Assembly: GCF_014138045.1 (NCBI RefSeq)
Contig: NZ_JACGXA010000003.1
Coordinates: forward strand, 124,001 to 188,000
Origin: Nocardioides ginsengisegetis
GTDB taxonomy: Bacteria > Actinomycetota > Actinomycetes > Propionibacteriales > Nocardioidaceae
Reading direction: 5' to 3'
DNA length: 64,000 nt
This document shows, piece by piece, positions 50,756 to 59,250 of the stretch (position 1 is its first letter; the number at the start of each line of letters is the position of its first letter). The notes under the pieces were generated by a model. The model was not told where the DNA came from, did no database searches, and saw nothing but the letters and a program-made list of their open reading frames with translations. Both the position numbers and the translations under genes were made by a program.

Positions 50756-51853
50756 ATGTCGAGCCCCTCGGCGGACCGCCCCGCGTCCCGGCAGCCAGCC
50801 CCCGCATCCTCCCGTCGCATCGTGTTCGTCGTCGGCTCCGGCCGCAGCGGCACCAGCACGATGTCGGGGATCCTCCAGACGCTCGGGATGCACGTGCCCC
50901 AGCCCGAGGTGACCCCGGACGAGACCAACCCCAAGGGCTTCGGCGAGCCGCAGTGGGTCGTGGACCTCCACGACGAGCTGCTCAAGCGCAGCAACGTGGC
51001 CGTCTCCGACGCTCGCCCCGGCGCCTGGCTCGAGGCCGGCAAGCTCGCCACGGTCGACCCGCTGCGCGACCGCCTGCACGCCTGGCTGGAGCAGCAGTTC
51101 GAGGAGGGCGGCGACGCCCTGGTCATCAAGGACCCGCGGCTCGCTTGGTTCATGGGCCTGTGGCGCGCCGCCGCGATCCGGGCCGGTGCCGAGCCGACGT
51201 ACATCACCATGCTGCGCCCGGTGACCGAGGTCGTCGGCAGCAAGCAGCGGCACTACAACTCCCGCTTCGGGGAGGTCAACCGGACCGCCGCGTGGGTCAA
51301 CATGATGCTGCACACCGAGCGCGCCACCCGTGGCTCGACGCGGGCCTTCGTCCGCTACCACGACCTGCTCTCGGACTGGACCGTCCCGGTCTTCCAGCTC
51401 GGCGAGCGGCTGCACCTCGACGCCGTCCAGCGCGCGTCGGCCAACGACATCCGTGCGGTCCACCAGTTCATCGACCCCTCGCTGCGCCGCGTGCAGCTGA
51501 CGTGGGACGACATGGAGGTGCCGGCCCGCCTGCAGGAGATCGCCGAGGAGTCCTCCCAGGCGCTCAGCCGGCTCGCGGACGAGGACGGCGACATCCCCGA
51601 GGTGCACGCCACGCTCGACGAGCTGCGCGCCGCCTACTCGGAGTTCTACGAGGAGGCCGAGGCGGTCACCCAGTCGACGGTCGCCGCCGTACGCCGCGCG
51701 GCCGGCGGTGGCCCCGGCGGCCCGGGCAACGGGGGGCCGAAGCAGCCCGAGCCGGAGCCGAGCCGGGTCGACGTCGTCCCGCACAAGGTGCGCGCGATGA
51801 TCCCCGCCAGCGTCCGCCGCGGGGCCCGCAAGGCCCTGGGCAAGGAGCGCTGA
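50756..51853 (+). CDS. Sulfotransferase family protein with basic C-terminus
   Basis: This 365-residue protein has the P-loop-like PAPS site VFVVGSGRSGTSTMSGILQT (about residues 23-42) and the second strand ITMLRPVTEVVGSKQRHYN. Central and C-terminal parts are helical; residues about 315-365 form a Gly/Pro linker and a Lys/Arg tail (VRRGARKALGKER). The ATG follows TAGGCT by seven bases. It is followed after four bases by the 996-residue glycosyltransferase, so both are one operon and probably modify one glycan. Confidence 0.87.
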   Translation: MSSPSADRPASRQPAPASSRRIVFVVGSGRSGTSTMSGILQTLGMHVPQPEVTPDETNPKGFGEPQWVVDLHDELLKRSNVAVSDARPGAWLEAGKLATVDPLRDRLHAWLEQQFEEGGDALVIKDPRLAWFMGLWRAAAIRAGAEPTYITMLRPVTEVVGSKQRHYNSRFGEVNRTAAWVNMMLHTERATRGSTRAFVRYHDLLSDWTVPVFQLGERLHLDAVQRASANDIRAVHQFIDPSLRRVQLTWDDMEVPARLQEIAEESSQALSRLADEDGDIPEVHATLDELRAAYSEFYEEAEAVTQSTVAAVRRAAGGGPGGPGNGGPKQPEPEPSRVDVVPHKVRAMIPASVRRGARKALGKER

Positions 51854-51857
51854 TCGC

Positions 51858-54848
51858 GTGACCGCCGAGATCACCGCCGACATCCCCAACCGCGAGGGCC
51901 ACGAGGGCTTCGACGTCGTCTGGCCCTGGCAGGAGGGGCCGCTCAAGCCCGGCCTGACCTGCGTCTTCCGCGTCCGCAACGAGGCCCGCAACCTCCCGTG
52001 GGTGCTGCCGCCGATGCTCGAGGCGGTCCAGCACGTCGTCCTCGTCGACAACATGTCCGACGACGGCACCGGCGAGGTCGCCCTCGAGGTGGCCCGCTCG
52101 GTCGGCGCCGAGGACCGGTTCACGCTCGCGACGTACCCCTTCAACGTCAGCCGCGCCGGCGCCGAGCACCTGCGCACGCCGGCCGACTCGGTGCACTCGC
52201 TGACGCACTTCTACAACTGGTCGTTCTCGCACGTGAAGACCGCCTACTCCATGAAGTGGGACGGCGACATGGTGCTGACCCGCGAGGGCGTCGCCGCGCT
52301 GTCCGACCTGAGCTGGCAGCTGGAGAACTCCCAGGCCGTCGTGGCCGTGCCGCGCCACCCGCTCACCGTGGTCAACGAGTCCGAGGCGTGGATCGACCTC
52401 GGCATGAAGTTCCTGGAGCCGTGGGTCTATCCCATGGGCCCGGAGTTCACGTTCGTGAAGGCCTTCGAGTGGGAGGTGCGGGAGTTCCCCGAGACCTCCG
52501 AGCGGATCGTGCTCAACGACGGCCTGTGCGTGGAGCTGAAGTGGCTCGACCAGGACGAGTTCGCGCACTGGACCGACACCGACTTCGGCAAGGCGCGGGC
52601 GCCGCGCAAGCAGCGCGAGTGGGAGGTCGACCGGGCCATCCGCGAGGGGCGCGCCAACGCCGTGCCCGGGCTGGTCCGGATCGTCGCGCCGCCGGGCGTC
52701 CACGTCGTCGACCACGTCACCGACACCTGGCTGCCCGAGGCCGAGCGACCGCTCGTACGCCGCGGACGCGGCGCGGGCGGCATCTCCCGCGCCGCCGCGG
52801 AGACCGTGCAGGCGACGCAGGCCGCCGCGGCGTCGGCCGTGAAGGCCGCCGACCAGGCCGCCGCGGACGCCGATGACGACTCTGACGACGAGGACGACGA
52901 CACCCCGGCCCAGCGCGGTCAGGGCGGCCAGGGGGGCGGTCGCCGCGAGGCCAAGATCAAGGACCTGCCGGGCGGCACCGGCGAGCTGACCGACGCCATC
53001 CTGGCCCGCAGTCCCCACGTCGAGCGGCTGCGCCAGTTCGTGCGCAACTCCCCGGCGCCGGCCCTGGTGATGCTGCACCCCGACCTGGAGTACCTCCGCC
53101 CGATCTTCCCCGAGGCCTGCGACCTGCTGGTGCTGCCGGCCCACGAGGTCCCGGAGGGGGGTCGCTGGGGGATGATCATGCTCGTCGCGCCCGACCGCGA
53201 CGCCCTGCGGCGCACCTGCCCCGCGCTGCCGCCGACCCGCGGATCGCAGCGGATCGCGCTCTGGCTGGACGAGTCGGACCGGGCGATCACGCTCGACCCG
53301 CGTTCGGACTGGCCGGTGATGACCCACCTGCACGCGCGCCGCATCAGCCGCACCGCGGCCCTGACGATGGCGATCTTCGGCGACCCGGTCTCCGGGCACG
53401 CCGCGCTTGCCGAGATCGCCCGCCAGTCCGTGCCGCACGACGTCGGCAACCGCGGCCTCCGCGTCGCGGTCCACGGCGACGCGATCGCACCCCCGGGTGA
53501 CGTCAACGCCGTGCGCATCGACGAGGTGCTCAGCGCCGCCGACCCCGAGCGCGACGTGCCGCCCGACGTGGTGCTCACCGACGGTCCCCGCGACATCGTG
53601 CTGCCCGAGCACCCGGTGCTCGGCCGGGCCCCGGTCGTCGTCGACGACACGTCCGGCCCGCTCGCGCTGGGCCCGCTCGACGAGCGGATCCTCAACCCGA
53701 TCGGCTTCGGGCCGGTCGAGGACGACGCCACCAACGCCACCCTCGGTGTGCAGGAGGACGGCGCCACCTCGCTCGTGATCGACGGGCAGCTGCACCGCGT
53801 CGAGCTGGGCCGCGGCGCCACCGAGGCGCTGGTCCGCTCGCTGCGGCCGGCCCGCGGCGTCGAGCTGACCTGGCCCGAGACCGAGGACCGCGGCCTGGCC
53901 CGCGCCGTCGCCGGCCTCGCCATGACCGGTGTCCCGCTCGTCACCGCCACGGTCCCGACGTGGGCGGCCGACCTGCTCGGCCCGGCCGTCTCCGCGGCGA
54001 TCACCGCCGAGGTCGACCTCGCCGACCGGCTGGCCCGCGAGGAGCACAGCATCGTCCAGCGGCGGGCCGCGCTGCGGGAGTTCGCGTCGTTCGGCTGGCG
54101 CAGCCGGATCGGCGCGGCCGTCGGCGTACGCGTCGCCAGCCAGCCGTCGGTCTCGGTCGTGCTCGCCACCAAGCGCCCCGACCGCCTCGACTTCGCGCTG
54201 CGCCAGGTGGCGCGCCAGCGTGGCCTCGACGGGCTCGAGCTCGTCCTCGCGCCGCACGGCTTCGACGTCGACGAGGCCCACGCCCGCAAGATCCTCGGCG
54301 AGGACAAGCAGCTCACGCTGCTCCCGCAGTCGGCGGACACGATGTTCGGCGACGTGCTCGCCGCCGCGACCACCGCGGCCTCCGGCGACGTGGTGCTGAA
54401 GATGGACGACGACGACTGGTACGGCCCCGACCTCGTGGCCGACCTGCTCCTCGCCCGCACCTACAGCGGCGCCGACCTGGTCGGCACGCCCGCGGAGTTC
54501 GTCTACCTCGAGCCGCGCGACCTCACGATCCGGCGCAACGACCCCTCGGAGATGTACGCCAAGTTCGTCGCCGGCGGCACGATGATGATGGAGAAGGGGA
54601 CGCTGCGCAGCCTCGGCGGCTTCCGCCAGGTCCGCAAGTACGTCGACGCGACCCTGCTCTCCGACGTGCTCGGCGCCGGGCTGTCGCTCTACCGCACCCA
54701 GGGCCTGGGCTACGTCTTCCGTCGCGGCGACGCCGGGCACACGTGGGAGGCGTCGGTCGACTTCTTCCTCGACCCCGACCGGATCCAGGCGAAGTGGGAC
54801 GGGCTGCGGCCCTCGCGGCTGCTGGAGCTCGACCCGGCCGACCTCTAG
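51858..54848 (+). CDS. Bifunctional-looking protein with two family 2 glycosyltransferase domains
   Basis: This 996-residue protein has an N-terminal GT2-like domain (about 30-260): LTCVFRVRNEARNLPWVLPP, VLVDNMSDDGTGEV and the DxD-like MKWDGDMVL. An acidic, Gln/Gly-rich linker follows (about 335-370, DDDSDDEDDDTPAQRG). The middle (about 375-740) matches a TagB-free polymer-synthesis region without recognised motifs. A C-terminal GT2 domain (about 760-990) has VSVVLATKRPDRLDFALRQV and MDDDDWY at residues 849-855. Both have a plausible metal-nucleotide site, so two transfer steps are possible. GTG 51858 starts four bases after the previous stop. Confidence 0.85.
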   Translation: MTAEITADIPNREGHEGFDVVWPWQEGPLKPGLTCVFRVRNEARNLPWVLPPMLEAVQHVVLVDNMSDDGTGEVALEVARSVGAEDRFTLATYPFNVSRAGAEHLRTPADSVHSLTHFYNWSFSHVKTAYSMKWDGDMVLTREGVAALSDLSWQLENSQAVVAVPRHPLTVVNESEAWIDLGMKFLEPWVYPMGPEFTFVKAFEWEVREFPETSERIVLNDGLCVELKWLDQDEFAHWTDTDFGKARAPRKQREWEVDRAIREGRANAVPGLVRIVAPPGVHVVDHVTDTWLPEAERPLVRRGRGAGGISRAAAETVQATQAAAASAVKAADQAAADADDDSDDEDDDTPAQRGQGGQGGGRREAKIKDLPGGTGELTDAILARSPHVERLRQFVRNSPAPALVMLHPDLEYLRPIFPEACDLLVLPAHEVPEGGRWGMIMLVAPDRDALRRTCPALPPTRGSQRIALWLDESDRAITLDPRSDWPVMTHLHARRISRTAALTMAIFGDPVSGHAALAEIARQSVPHDVGNRGLRVAVHGDAIAPPGDVNAVRIDEVLSAADPERDVPPDVVLTDGPRDIVLPEHPVLGRAPVVVDDTSGPLALGPLDERILNPIGFGPVEDDATNATLGVQEDGATSLVIDGQLHRVELGRGATEALVRSLRPARGVELTWPETEDRGLARAVAGLAMTGVPLVTATVPTWAADLLGPAVSAAITAEVDLADRLAREEHSIVQRRAALREFASFGWRSRIGAAVGVRVASQPSVSVVLATKRPDRLDFALRQVARQRGLDGLELVLAPHGFDVDEAHARKILGEDKQLTLLPQSADTMFGDVLAAATTAASGDVVLKMDDDDWYGPDLVADLLLARTYSGADLVGTPAEFVYLEPRDLTIRRNDPSEMYAKFVAGGTMMMEKGTLRSLGGFRQVRKYVDATLLSDVLGAGLSLYRTQGLGYVFRRGDAGHTWEASVDFFLDPDRIQAKWDGLRPSRLLELDPADL

Positions 54849-55990
54849 GGTCGCGACCCCGCGACGGCGGCGGCCAGCCGCTCGACCATCTGCTCCAGTC
54901 GGAGCGGCGTGGTCGCGGTGTTGAGGCGGACGTGCCCGGCGAGCCCGGGCTGGTAGGCCTGCCCGGCCGCGACCCGCACGCCGTGCTCCAGCCCGGCGGC
55001 GGCCGGGTCCTCGAGGCCGTAGTCGCGCAGGTCGACCCACGGGAGGTACGTCGCCTCCAGCGGCCGCATCCGCGCCTTGGGCAGGTGGGTCTCGAGCAAC
55101 TGGGCCAGCAGGGTCCGTTGCTCGGTGAGCCGGGTGACGAGCGCGGCGTGCCAGTCGTCGCAGTCGGTCCAGGCGGTGACGGCGGCGATCATCCCGAGCG
55201 GGGAGTAGGCGTGGTTCTGGGGCAGCGGGATCGCCCGGAGGGCTGACTGCTCGGCCTCGTCGAGCACCACGACCTGGGCGGTGTGCAGGCCGGCGGTGTT
55301 GAACGTCTTGGAGTGGCTGGTGACGAGGATGCCGGTGGGGTCGACCTCCAGGTAGGGCGTGAACGTCGCTCCGGGCAGGACCAGCGGGCCGTGGATCTCG
55401 TCGGCGACCACGCGGGCGCCGTACTGCTGGGCGAGCGTGGCCAGGGCCTCGAGCTCGTCGCGTCGCGGGACCCGGCCGAGGGGGTTGTGCGGGTTGCAGA
55501 GCAGCAGCGTGCGGGCGCCGGCGGCGAAGGCTTCCTCGACCTGCTGCAGGTCGAGCGCTGCGGCGTCCTGGTCCTCGGTGTCCGGGTCGACGGTGACGTG
55601 CACGAGCTCGCGGCCGGTGAGGGTGACGATGTCGCGAAACGGCGGGTAGCACGGCAGCGGCACCACAACGGGTCCCGGCGGGCAGAGCACCTCGAGCGCG
55701 ATCCGGATGCCGGCGATCACGTCGCCGACCACGACGCTCGCGTCGGCCGGCGGGCTCCACGACCAGTGCCGGTCGGCGAACCCGGTTAGCGCCGCGCCCA
55801 CCCCGAGGTCGCCGAACGGCGGATAGCCGGCCGTGCCGCGACGCACGGCTGCCGTGACCGCCTCGACGATCGGCTCGGCCAGCGCGAAGTCCATCTCCGC
55901 CACCCACGCCGGCACCACCCCCGGCTCGACCGCGCCCCACTTGCAGGGCAGGGCCTCGCGGGCCTGTTCATCGGTGAGGTCGACGATCAT
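54845..55990 (-). CDS. MalY/PatB-type PLP aminotransferase (cystathionine beta-lyase-like)
   Basis: This 381-residue fold-type I PLP enzyme has the MalY pattern: ALPCKWGAVEPGVVPAWVAE near residue 13, ARTLLLCNPHNPLGRV, VADEIHGPLVL and the PLP lysine in TSHSKTFNTAGLHTAQ (near residue 228). The C-terminal half ends VRLNTATTPLRLEQMVERLA. Such enzymes cleave cystathionine to homocysteine or transaminate. The ATG follows TAGGGT (55997-56002, minus strand) by six bases. Its 3' end overlaps the glycosyltransferase gene by four bases on the opposite strand. Confidence 0.9.
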   Translation of the reverse strand: MIVDLTDEQAREALPCKWGAVEPGVVPAWVAEMDFALAEPIVEAVTAAVRRGTAGYPPFGDLGVGAALTGFADRHWSWSPPADASVVVGDVIAGIRIALEVLCPPGPVVVPLPCYPPFRDIVTLTGRELVHVTVDPDTEDQDAAALDLQQVEEAFAAGARTLLLCNPHNPLGRVPRRDELEALATLAQQYGARVVADEIHGPLVLPGATFTPYLEVDPTGILVTSHSKTFNTAGLHTAQVVVLDEAEQSALRAIPLPQNHAYSPLGMIAAVTAWTDCDDWHAALVTRLTEQRTLLAQLLETHLPKARMRPLEATYLPWVDLRDYGLEDPAAAGLEHGVRVAAGQAYQPGLAGHVRLNTATTPLRLEQMVERLAAAVAGSRP

Positions 55991-56020
55991 GCGGCGACCC
56001 TAGCCAGCCGACGAATCTCC

Positions 56021-58042
56021 TCAGAGCGAGGCCGCCACCCGGGTGCCCTGCTCGATCGCCCGCTTGGCGTCCAGCTCGGCGGCGACGTCTGCCCCGCCGA
56101 TGAGGTGCGCGCGGCGGTGGCGGCCGTCGGACGAGCCGGCGGTGAGCACCTCGTCGTACAGGCACCGGACGGACTCCTGGCCGGCGCAGAGGACGACGTG
56201 GTCGACGTCGAGGACGCGCGGCTCGCCATCGACGGTCACGTGCAGGCCTTCGTCGTCGACGCGGTCGTAGGTGACGCCACTGACCTGCACGACACCCGAC
56301 TGCTTGAGCACGGCGCGGTGCGCCCAGCCCGAGGTCTTGCCCAGGCCGATGCCGATCGGGGTGGTCTTGCGCTGCAGCAGGGTGACCTCGCGGACCGGGG
56401 TGCGCGGCTTGCGCTCGGTCAGGCCGCCGGGGTGCACCGACGGGTCGCCGACGCCCCAGTGCGCCATCCAGTCGTCGAGGTCGTCGGCCGGGTCGTGGGT
56501 CAGGAAGTGGCTGACGTCGACGCCGATCCCGCCCGCGCCGATCACGGCCACGCGCCGCCCCGGCACGACGGCCCCGGACAGCACGTCGGCGTACGACACC
56601 ACCTTGTCGTGGTCGATGCCCACCAGCTCCGGGACCCGCGGCCGGACGCCGGTGGCCACGACCACCTCGTCGTACGCCGCGAGGTCGGCCGCCGTCGCCT
56701 CGGTGCCGAGTCGCACGTCGACGCCGAGGACCTCGAGGCGGCGGGTGTAGTAGCGCAGCGTCTCGGCGAAGTCCTCCTTGCCGGGGACGGCCATGGCGAG
56801 CCGGAACTGGCCGCCGACCGACCCGGACTTCTCGAAGAGCGTGACCGCCAGCCCTCGCTCGGCGGCCGACACGGCTGCCGACAGCCCGGCGGGGCCGGCG
56901 CCGACGACCGCGACGGTCTTCTTCCGGACGGTGGGGGACAGGACGAGCGTGGTCTCGCGGCAGGCGCGCGGGTTGACCAGGCAGGAGGCCTTCTGGTTCT
57001 TGAACACGTGGTCCAGGCACGCCTGGTTGCAGGCGATGCAGGTGTTGATCTCGTCGGCCCGGCCGGCACGCGCCTTGGCCACGATCTCCGGGTCGGCCAG
57101 CAGCGGCCGCGCCATCGAGACCAGGTCGGCCTCGCCCGACGCGAGGATCTCCTCGGCCATCGCGGGGCTGTTGATCCGGTTGGACGCGCAGACCGGCACC
57201 GACACCTCGGCCTTGAGCCGCGCGGTCGCGGAGCGCCAGGCGCCCTGCGGGACCTGGGTGATGATCGTGGGCACGCGTGCCTCGTGCCAGCCGATGCCCG
57301 TGTTGAGGAGGGTGACGCCGGCCTGCTCGAGGCCGTGCGCGAGCTCCACGACCTCGTCCCAGGTCTGGCCGCCCTCAACCAGGTCGAGCAGCGAGATCCG
57401 GTACATGATCGGGAAGTCGTCGCCCACGAGGTCACGGGCCCGTCGCACGACCTCGAGCGGGAAGCGCATCCGCTTCTGCGCGGTGCCGCCCCACTCGTCG
57501 GTGCGGTCGTTGGTCCGCGCGGCGAGGAACTGGTTGATCAGGTAGCCCTCGGACCCCATCACCTCGACGGCGTCGTACCCCGCCTTCACCGCGAGCGCGA
57601 CGGTCTTCGCGAAGTCGGTGGCGGTGCGGTCGACGGCCTTCGTGGACAGGGCGCTGGGGCGGAACGGCGTGATCGGCGACTTCTTGTTCGACGCGCTCAC
57701 GCTCAGCGGGTGGTAGCCGTAGCGGCCGGCGTGGAGCACCTGCAGGGCGATCGCGCCGCCCTCGTCGTGCACCGCGCCGGTGACCTCGCGGTGCCGCATC
57801 GCCTGCAGCCGCGTCGTGAGCTCCGAGGCCAGCGGCTTGAGCCAGCCGCGCTTGTTGGGGGCGTAGCCGCCGGTGACGATCAGGCCGACCTCGCCGCGGG
57901 CGCGCTCGGCGAAGTACGCCGCCAGCGCCGGCAGGTCGCGGACGCTGTCCTCGAGCCCGGTGTGCATCGAGCCCATGACGACCCGGTTGCGGATCGTGAG
58001 GTTGCCCAGGGTGATCGGGGTGAGCAGGTGGGGGTAGTTCAT
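56021..58042 (-). CDS. fadH: 2,4-dienoyl-CoA reductase (NADPH)
   Basis: This 673-residue enzyme reduces 2,4-dienoyl-CoA in beta-oxidation of unsaturated fatty acids. An N-terminal FMN TIM barrel (about 1-330: LLTPITLGNLTIRNRVVMGS, SEGYLINQFLAARTNDRTD) leads to a 4Fe-4S site (CIACNQACLDHVF, then CLVNPRAC), an FAD/NAD(P)-binding region (VVGAGPAGLSAAVSAAERGL near 380) and a second dinucleotide fold (VAVIGAGGIGVDVSHFL near 505). Its ATG overlaps the PadR gene stop. Near the other acyl-CoA genes of the window it fits lipid breakdown. Related trimethylamine-dehydrogenase-like enzymes share the layout but the FadH order is intact. Confidence 0.93.
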   Translation of the reverse strand: MNYPHLLTPITLGNLTIRNRVVMGSMHTGLEDSVRDLPALAAYFAERARGEVGLIVTGGYAPNKRGWLKPLASELTTRLQAMRHREVTGAVHDEGGAIALQVLHAGRYGYHPLSVSASNKKSPITPFRPSALSTKAVDRTATDFAKTVALAVKAGYDAVEVMGSEGYLINQFLAARTNDRTDEWGGTAQKRMRFPLEVVRRARDLVGDDFPIMYRISLLDLVEGGQTWDEVVELAHGLEQAGVTLLNTGIGWHEARVPTIITQVPQGAWRSATARLKAEVSVPVCASNRINSPAMAEEILASGEADLVSMARPLLADPEIVAKARAGRADEINTCIACNQACLDHVFKNQKASCLVNPRACRETTLVLSPTVRKKTVAVVGAGPAGLSAAVSAAERGLAVTLFEKSGSVGGQFRLAMAVPGKEDFAETLRYYTRRLEVLGVDVRLGTEATAADLAAYDEVVVATGVRPRVPELVGIDHDKVVSYADVLSGAVVPGRRVAVIGAGGIGVDVSHFLTHDPADDLDDWMAHWGVGDPSVHPGGLTERKPRTPVREVTLLQRKTTPIGIGLGKTSGWAHRAVLKQSGVVQVSGVTYDRVDDEGLHVTVDGEPRVLDVDHVVLCAGQESVRCLYDEVLTAGSSDGRHRRAHLIGGADVAAELDAKRAIEQGTRVAASL

Positions 58043-58581
58043 CGCTCGTGTGCCTCCAGGTACTCGGTGAGCCACTCGACCCAGAACCGCTCCGTGCGGA
58101 TGCCTCCGCGCAGGACGAGGTACTGGTCGAGCTCGGGTCCGGTCAGGGTCTCGGGGTGGGGGTGGTCGCGCTTCTCGAGCTGCTCGTAGTGCGCCAGCCG
58201 GAGCTGGTGGTCGGCCAGGTTGGCGCGGACGACCTCGAGCACCGCGCCGGGATCGGCGTACGACGCCCCGCGCATCTTCACGGCCAGCTCGCTGCGCAGC
58301 GGCTCCATCGGGGTGGGTGCGGCCAGCCAGTCGGCGAGCACGCGCTCGCCGGCCGGCGAGACGGCGTACACCTTCTTGTCCGGCTTGCCGGTCTGCGCCA
58401 CCTCGGTGACCTCGACCCAGCCGTCGGCGTCCATCCGGGCCAGCACCTTGTAGATCTGCTGGTGGGTGGCGTGCCAGAAGAAGCCGATCGAGCGGCCGAA
58501 GCGCTTGGCGAGCTCGAGCCCGGACGCCGGCTGCTCGCGCAGCGCGACGAGGAGGGCGTGTTCGAGGGCCATGGCGGACAT
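58039..58581 (-). CDS. PadR family transcriptional regulator of fadH
   Basis: This 180-residue PadR-type repressor has the winged helix at about 4-80: MALEHALLVALREQPASGLE, HQQIYKVLARMDADGWVEVT, GKPDKKVYAVSPAGERVLAD, then the C-terminal dimerisation helices with HYEQLEKRDHPH. ATG 58581 is shown; Met4 at 58572 is a fair alternative and follows CACGAT by seven bases. Its stop overlaps the fadH ATG, so it is the first gene of that operon. A palindrome at 58595-58608, 14 bases before the start, is the likely operator. Confidence 0.9.
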   Translation of the reverse strand: MSAMALEHALLVALREQPASGLELAKRFGRSIGFFWHATHQQIYKVLARMDADGWVEVTEVAQTGKPDKKVYAVSPAGERVLADWLAAPTPMEPLRSELAVKMRGASYADPGAVLEVVRANLADHQLRLAHYEQLEKRDHPHPETLTGPELDQYLVLRGGIRTERFWVEWLTEYLEAHER

Positions 58582-58594
58582 CGTGCCGGACCTA

Positions 58595-58608
58595 TGCAAC
58601 GAGTTGCA
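58595..58608. promoter_or_regulatory. PadR operator upstream of padR-fadH
   Basis: TGCAAC and GTTGCA pair perfectly around GA. The site overlaps the probable promoter of the padR gene, so the regulator can repress itself and fadH. It has no bases in common with the operator near 7790. Confidence 0.6.
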
Positions 58609-58630
58609 AGAGTCGGTCGCGTCACACCCC

Positions 58631-58659
58631 TTGATAGGTACCCCTAGGGGGTATATGGT
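58631..58659 (+). promoter_or_regulatory. CsoR-like copper operator inside a promoter
   Basis: TTGATA (58631-58636) and TATGGT (58654-58659) form -35 and -10 boxes with a 17-base spacer, six bases before the DUF4396 ATG, so the message is leaderless. The spacer is occupied by TACCCCTAGGGGGTA (58639-58653), close to the known CsoR sites ACCCC-n-GGGGT of actinobacteria. CsoR bound there would block RNA polymerase and copper would release it. No csoR gene is in the window. Confidence 0.7.
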
Positions 58660-58665
58660 CGCACC

Positions 58666-59118
58666 ATGGACACTTCCTGGAAGATGGCGGCCACCGCGAC
58701 CCTGCACTGCCTGACGGGCTGTGCGATCGGCGAGGTGCTCGGCATGGTCCTGGCCACCTGGTGGGGCTGGGGCAACGGCGCAAGCATCGTGCTGTCGGTC
58801 GTGCTGGCGTTCTTCTTCGGCTACCTGCTGACCTTCACCGGTGTTCGCCGCGCCGGCCTCGACGTCCCCACGGCCGTCCGCACGGCCCTCGCCGCGGACA
58901 CCGTCTCGATCCTGGTCATGGAGATCGTCGACAACGGCACGCTGGTGGTCTGGCCGTCCGCGATGGACGCGACCCTGGCAGACGCGCTGTTCTGGGTGTC
59001 GCTCGCCGCGTCGCTGGCGATCGCCTTCGTCGTCACCGTCCCGGTCAACCGCTGGATGATCGGGCGTGGCCGCGGGCACGCCGTCGTGCACCAGATGCAC
59101 GGCCACGCGCACCACTGA
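58666..59118 (+). CDS. DUF4396 membrane protein with His-rich tail
   Basis: This 150-residue protein has four membrane helices (TATLHCLTGCAIGEVLGMVL, GASIVLSVVLAFFFGYLLTF, TALAADTVSILVMEIVDNGT, VSLAASLAIAFVVTVPV) and ends in a histidine/methionine tail (VVHQMHGHAHH). Cysteine and Met residues in helices 1 and 3 and the tail could bind copper. DUF4396 genes are found beside copper genes in other bacteria, and here a CsoR-like site lies in the promoter. Export or buffering of copper is an inference. The ATG at 58666 lies six bases after TATGGT. Confidence 0.85.
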   Translation: MDTSWKMAATATLHCLTGCAIGEVLGMVLATWWGWGNGASIVLSVVLAFFFGYLLTFTGVRRAGLDVPTAVRTALAADTVSILVMEIVDNGTLVVWPSAMDATLADALFWVSLAASLAIAFVVTVPVNRWMIGRGRGHAVVHQMHGHAHH

Positions 59119-59119
59119 C

Positions 59120-59250
59120 GCCCGAGCGGTGACCTGTGAACCCTTTCCCGACTCGCGATGGTTCATGGCTCACCGCTGGTCGCGTCCAGCGGTGAGCCAT
59201 GAACCATCGCTGCGGCCCATTCGGTTCACCGCTCACCGCTGGACGGGCTG
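59120..59250. repeat. Palindromic repeat cluster, left of the DUF559-like gene
   Basis: The cluster holds a perfect inverted repeat with 25-base arms (59155-59179 and 59186-59210) and a six-base loop, preceded by a 23-base segment (59120-59142) that recurs at 60283-60305, and followed by a half-copy (GGTTCACCGCTCACCGCTGG). Arms are built from the modules GGTTCATGGCTCACCGCTGG and its complement. It lies between the ends of the DUF4396 and DUF559-like genes, reaching the latter's last codons. Confidence 0.8.

Noticed and set aside
52866-52910. GAC-rich run in the two-GT2 gene as a tandem repeat locus
   Set aside because: It codes for an acidic linker (Asp/Glu) and the period is irregular, so it is just composition.
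51666-55940. A 1424-codon minus-strand open frame
   Set aside because: It is antisense to the two-GT2 gene and the sulfotransferase and has low-complexity Arg/Gly/His composition without motifs.
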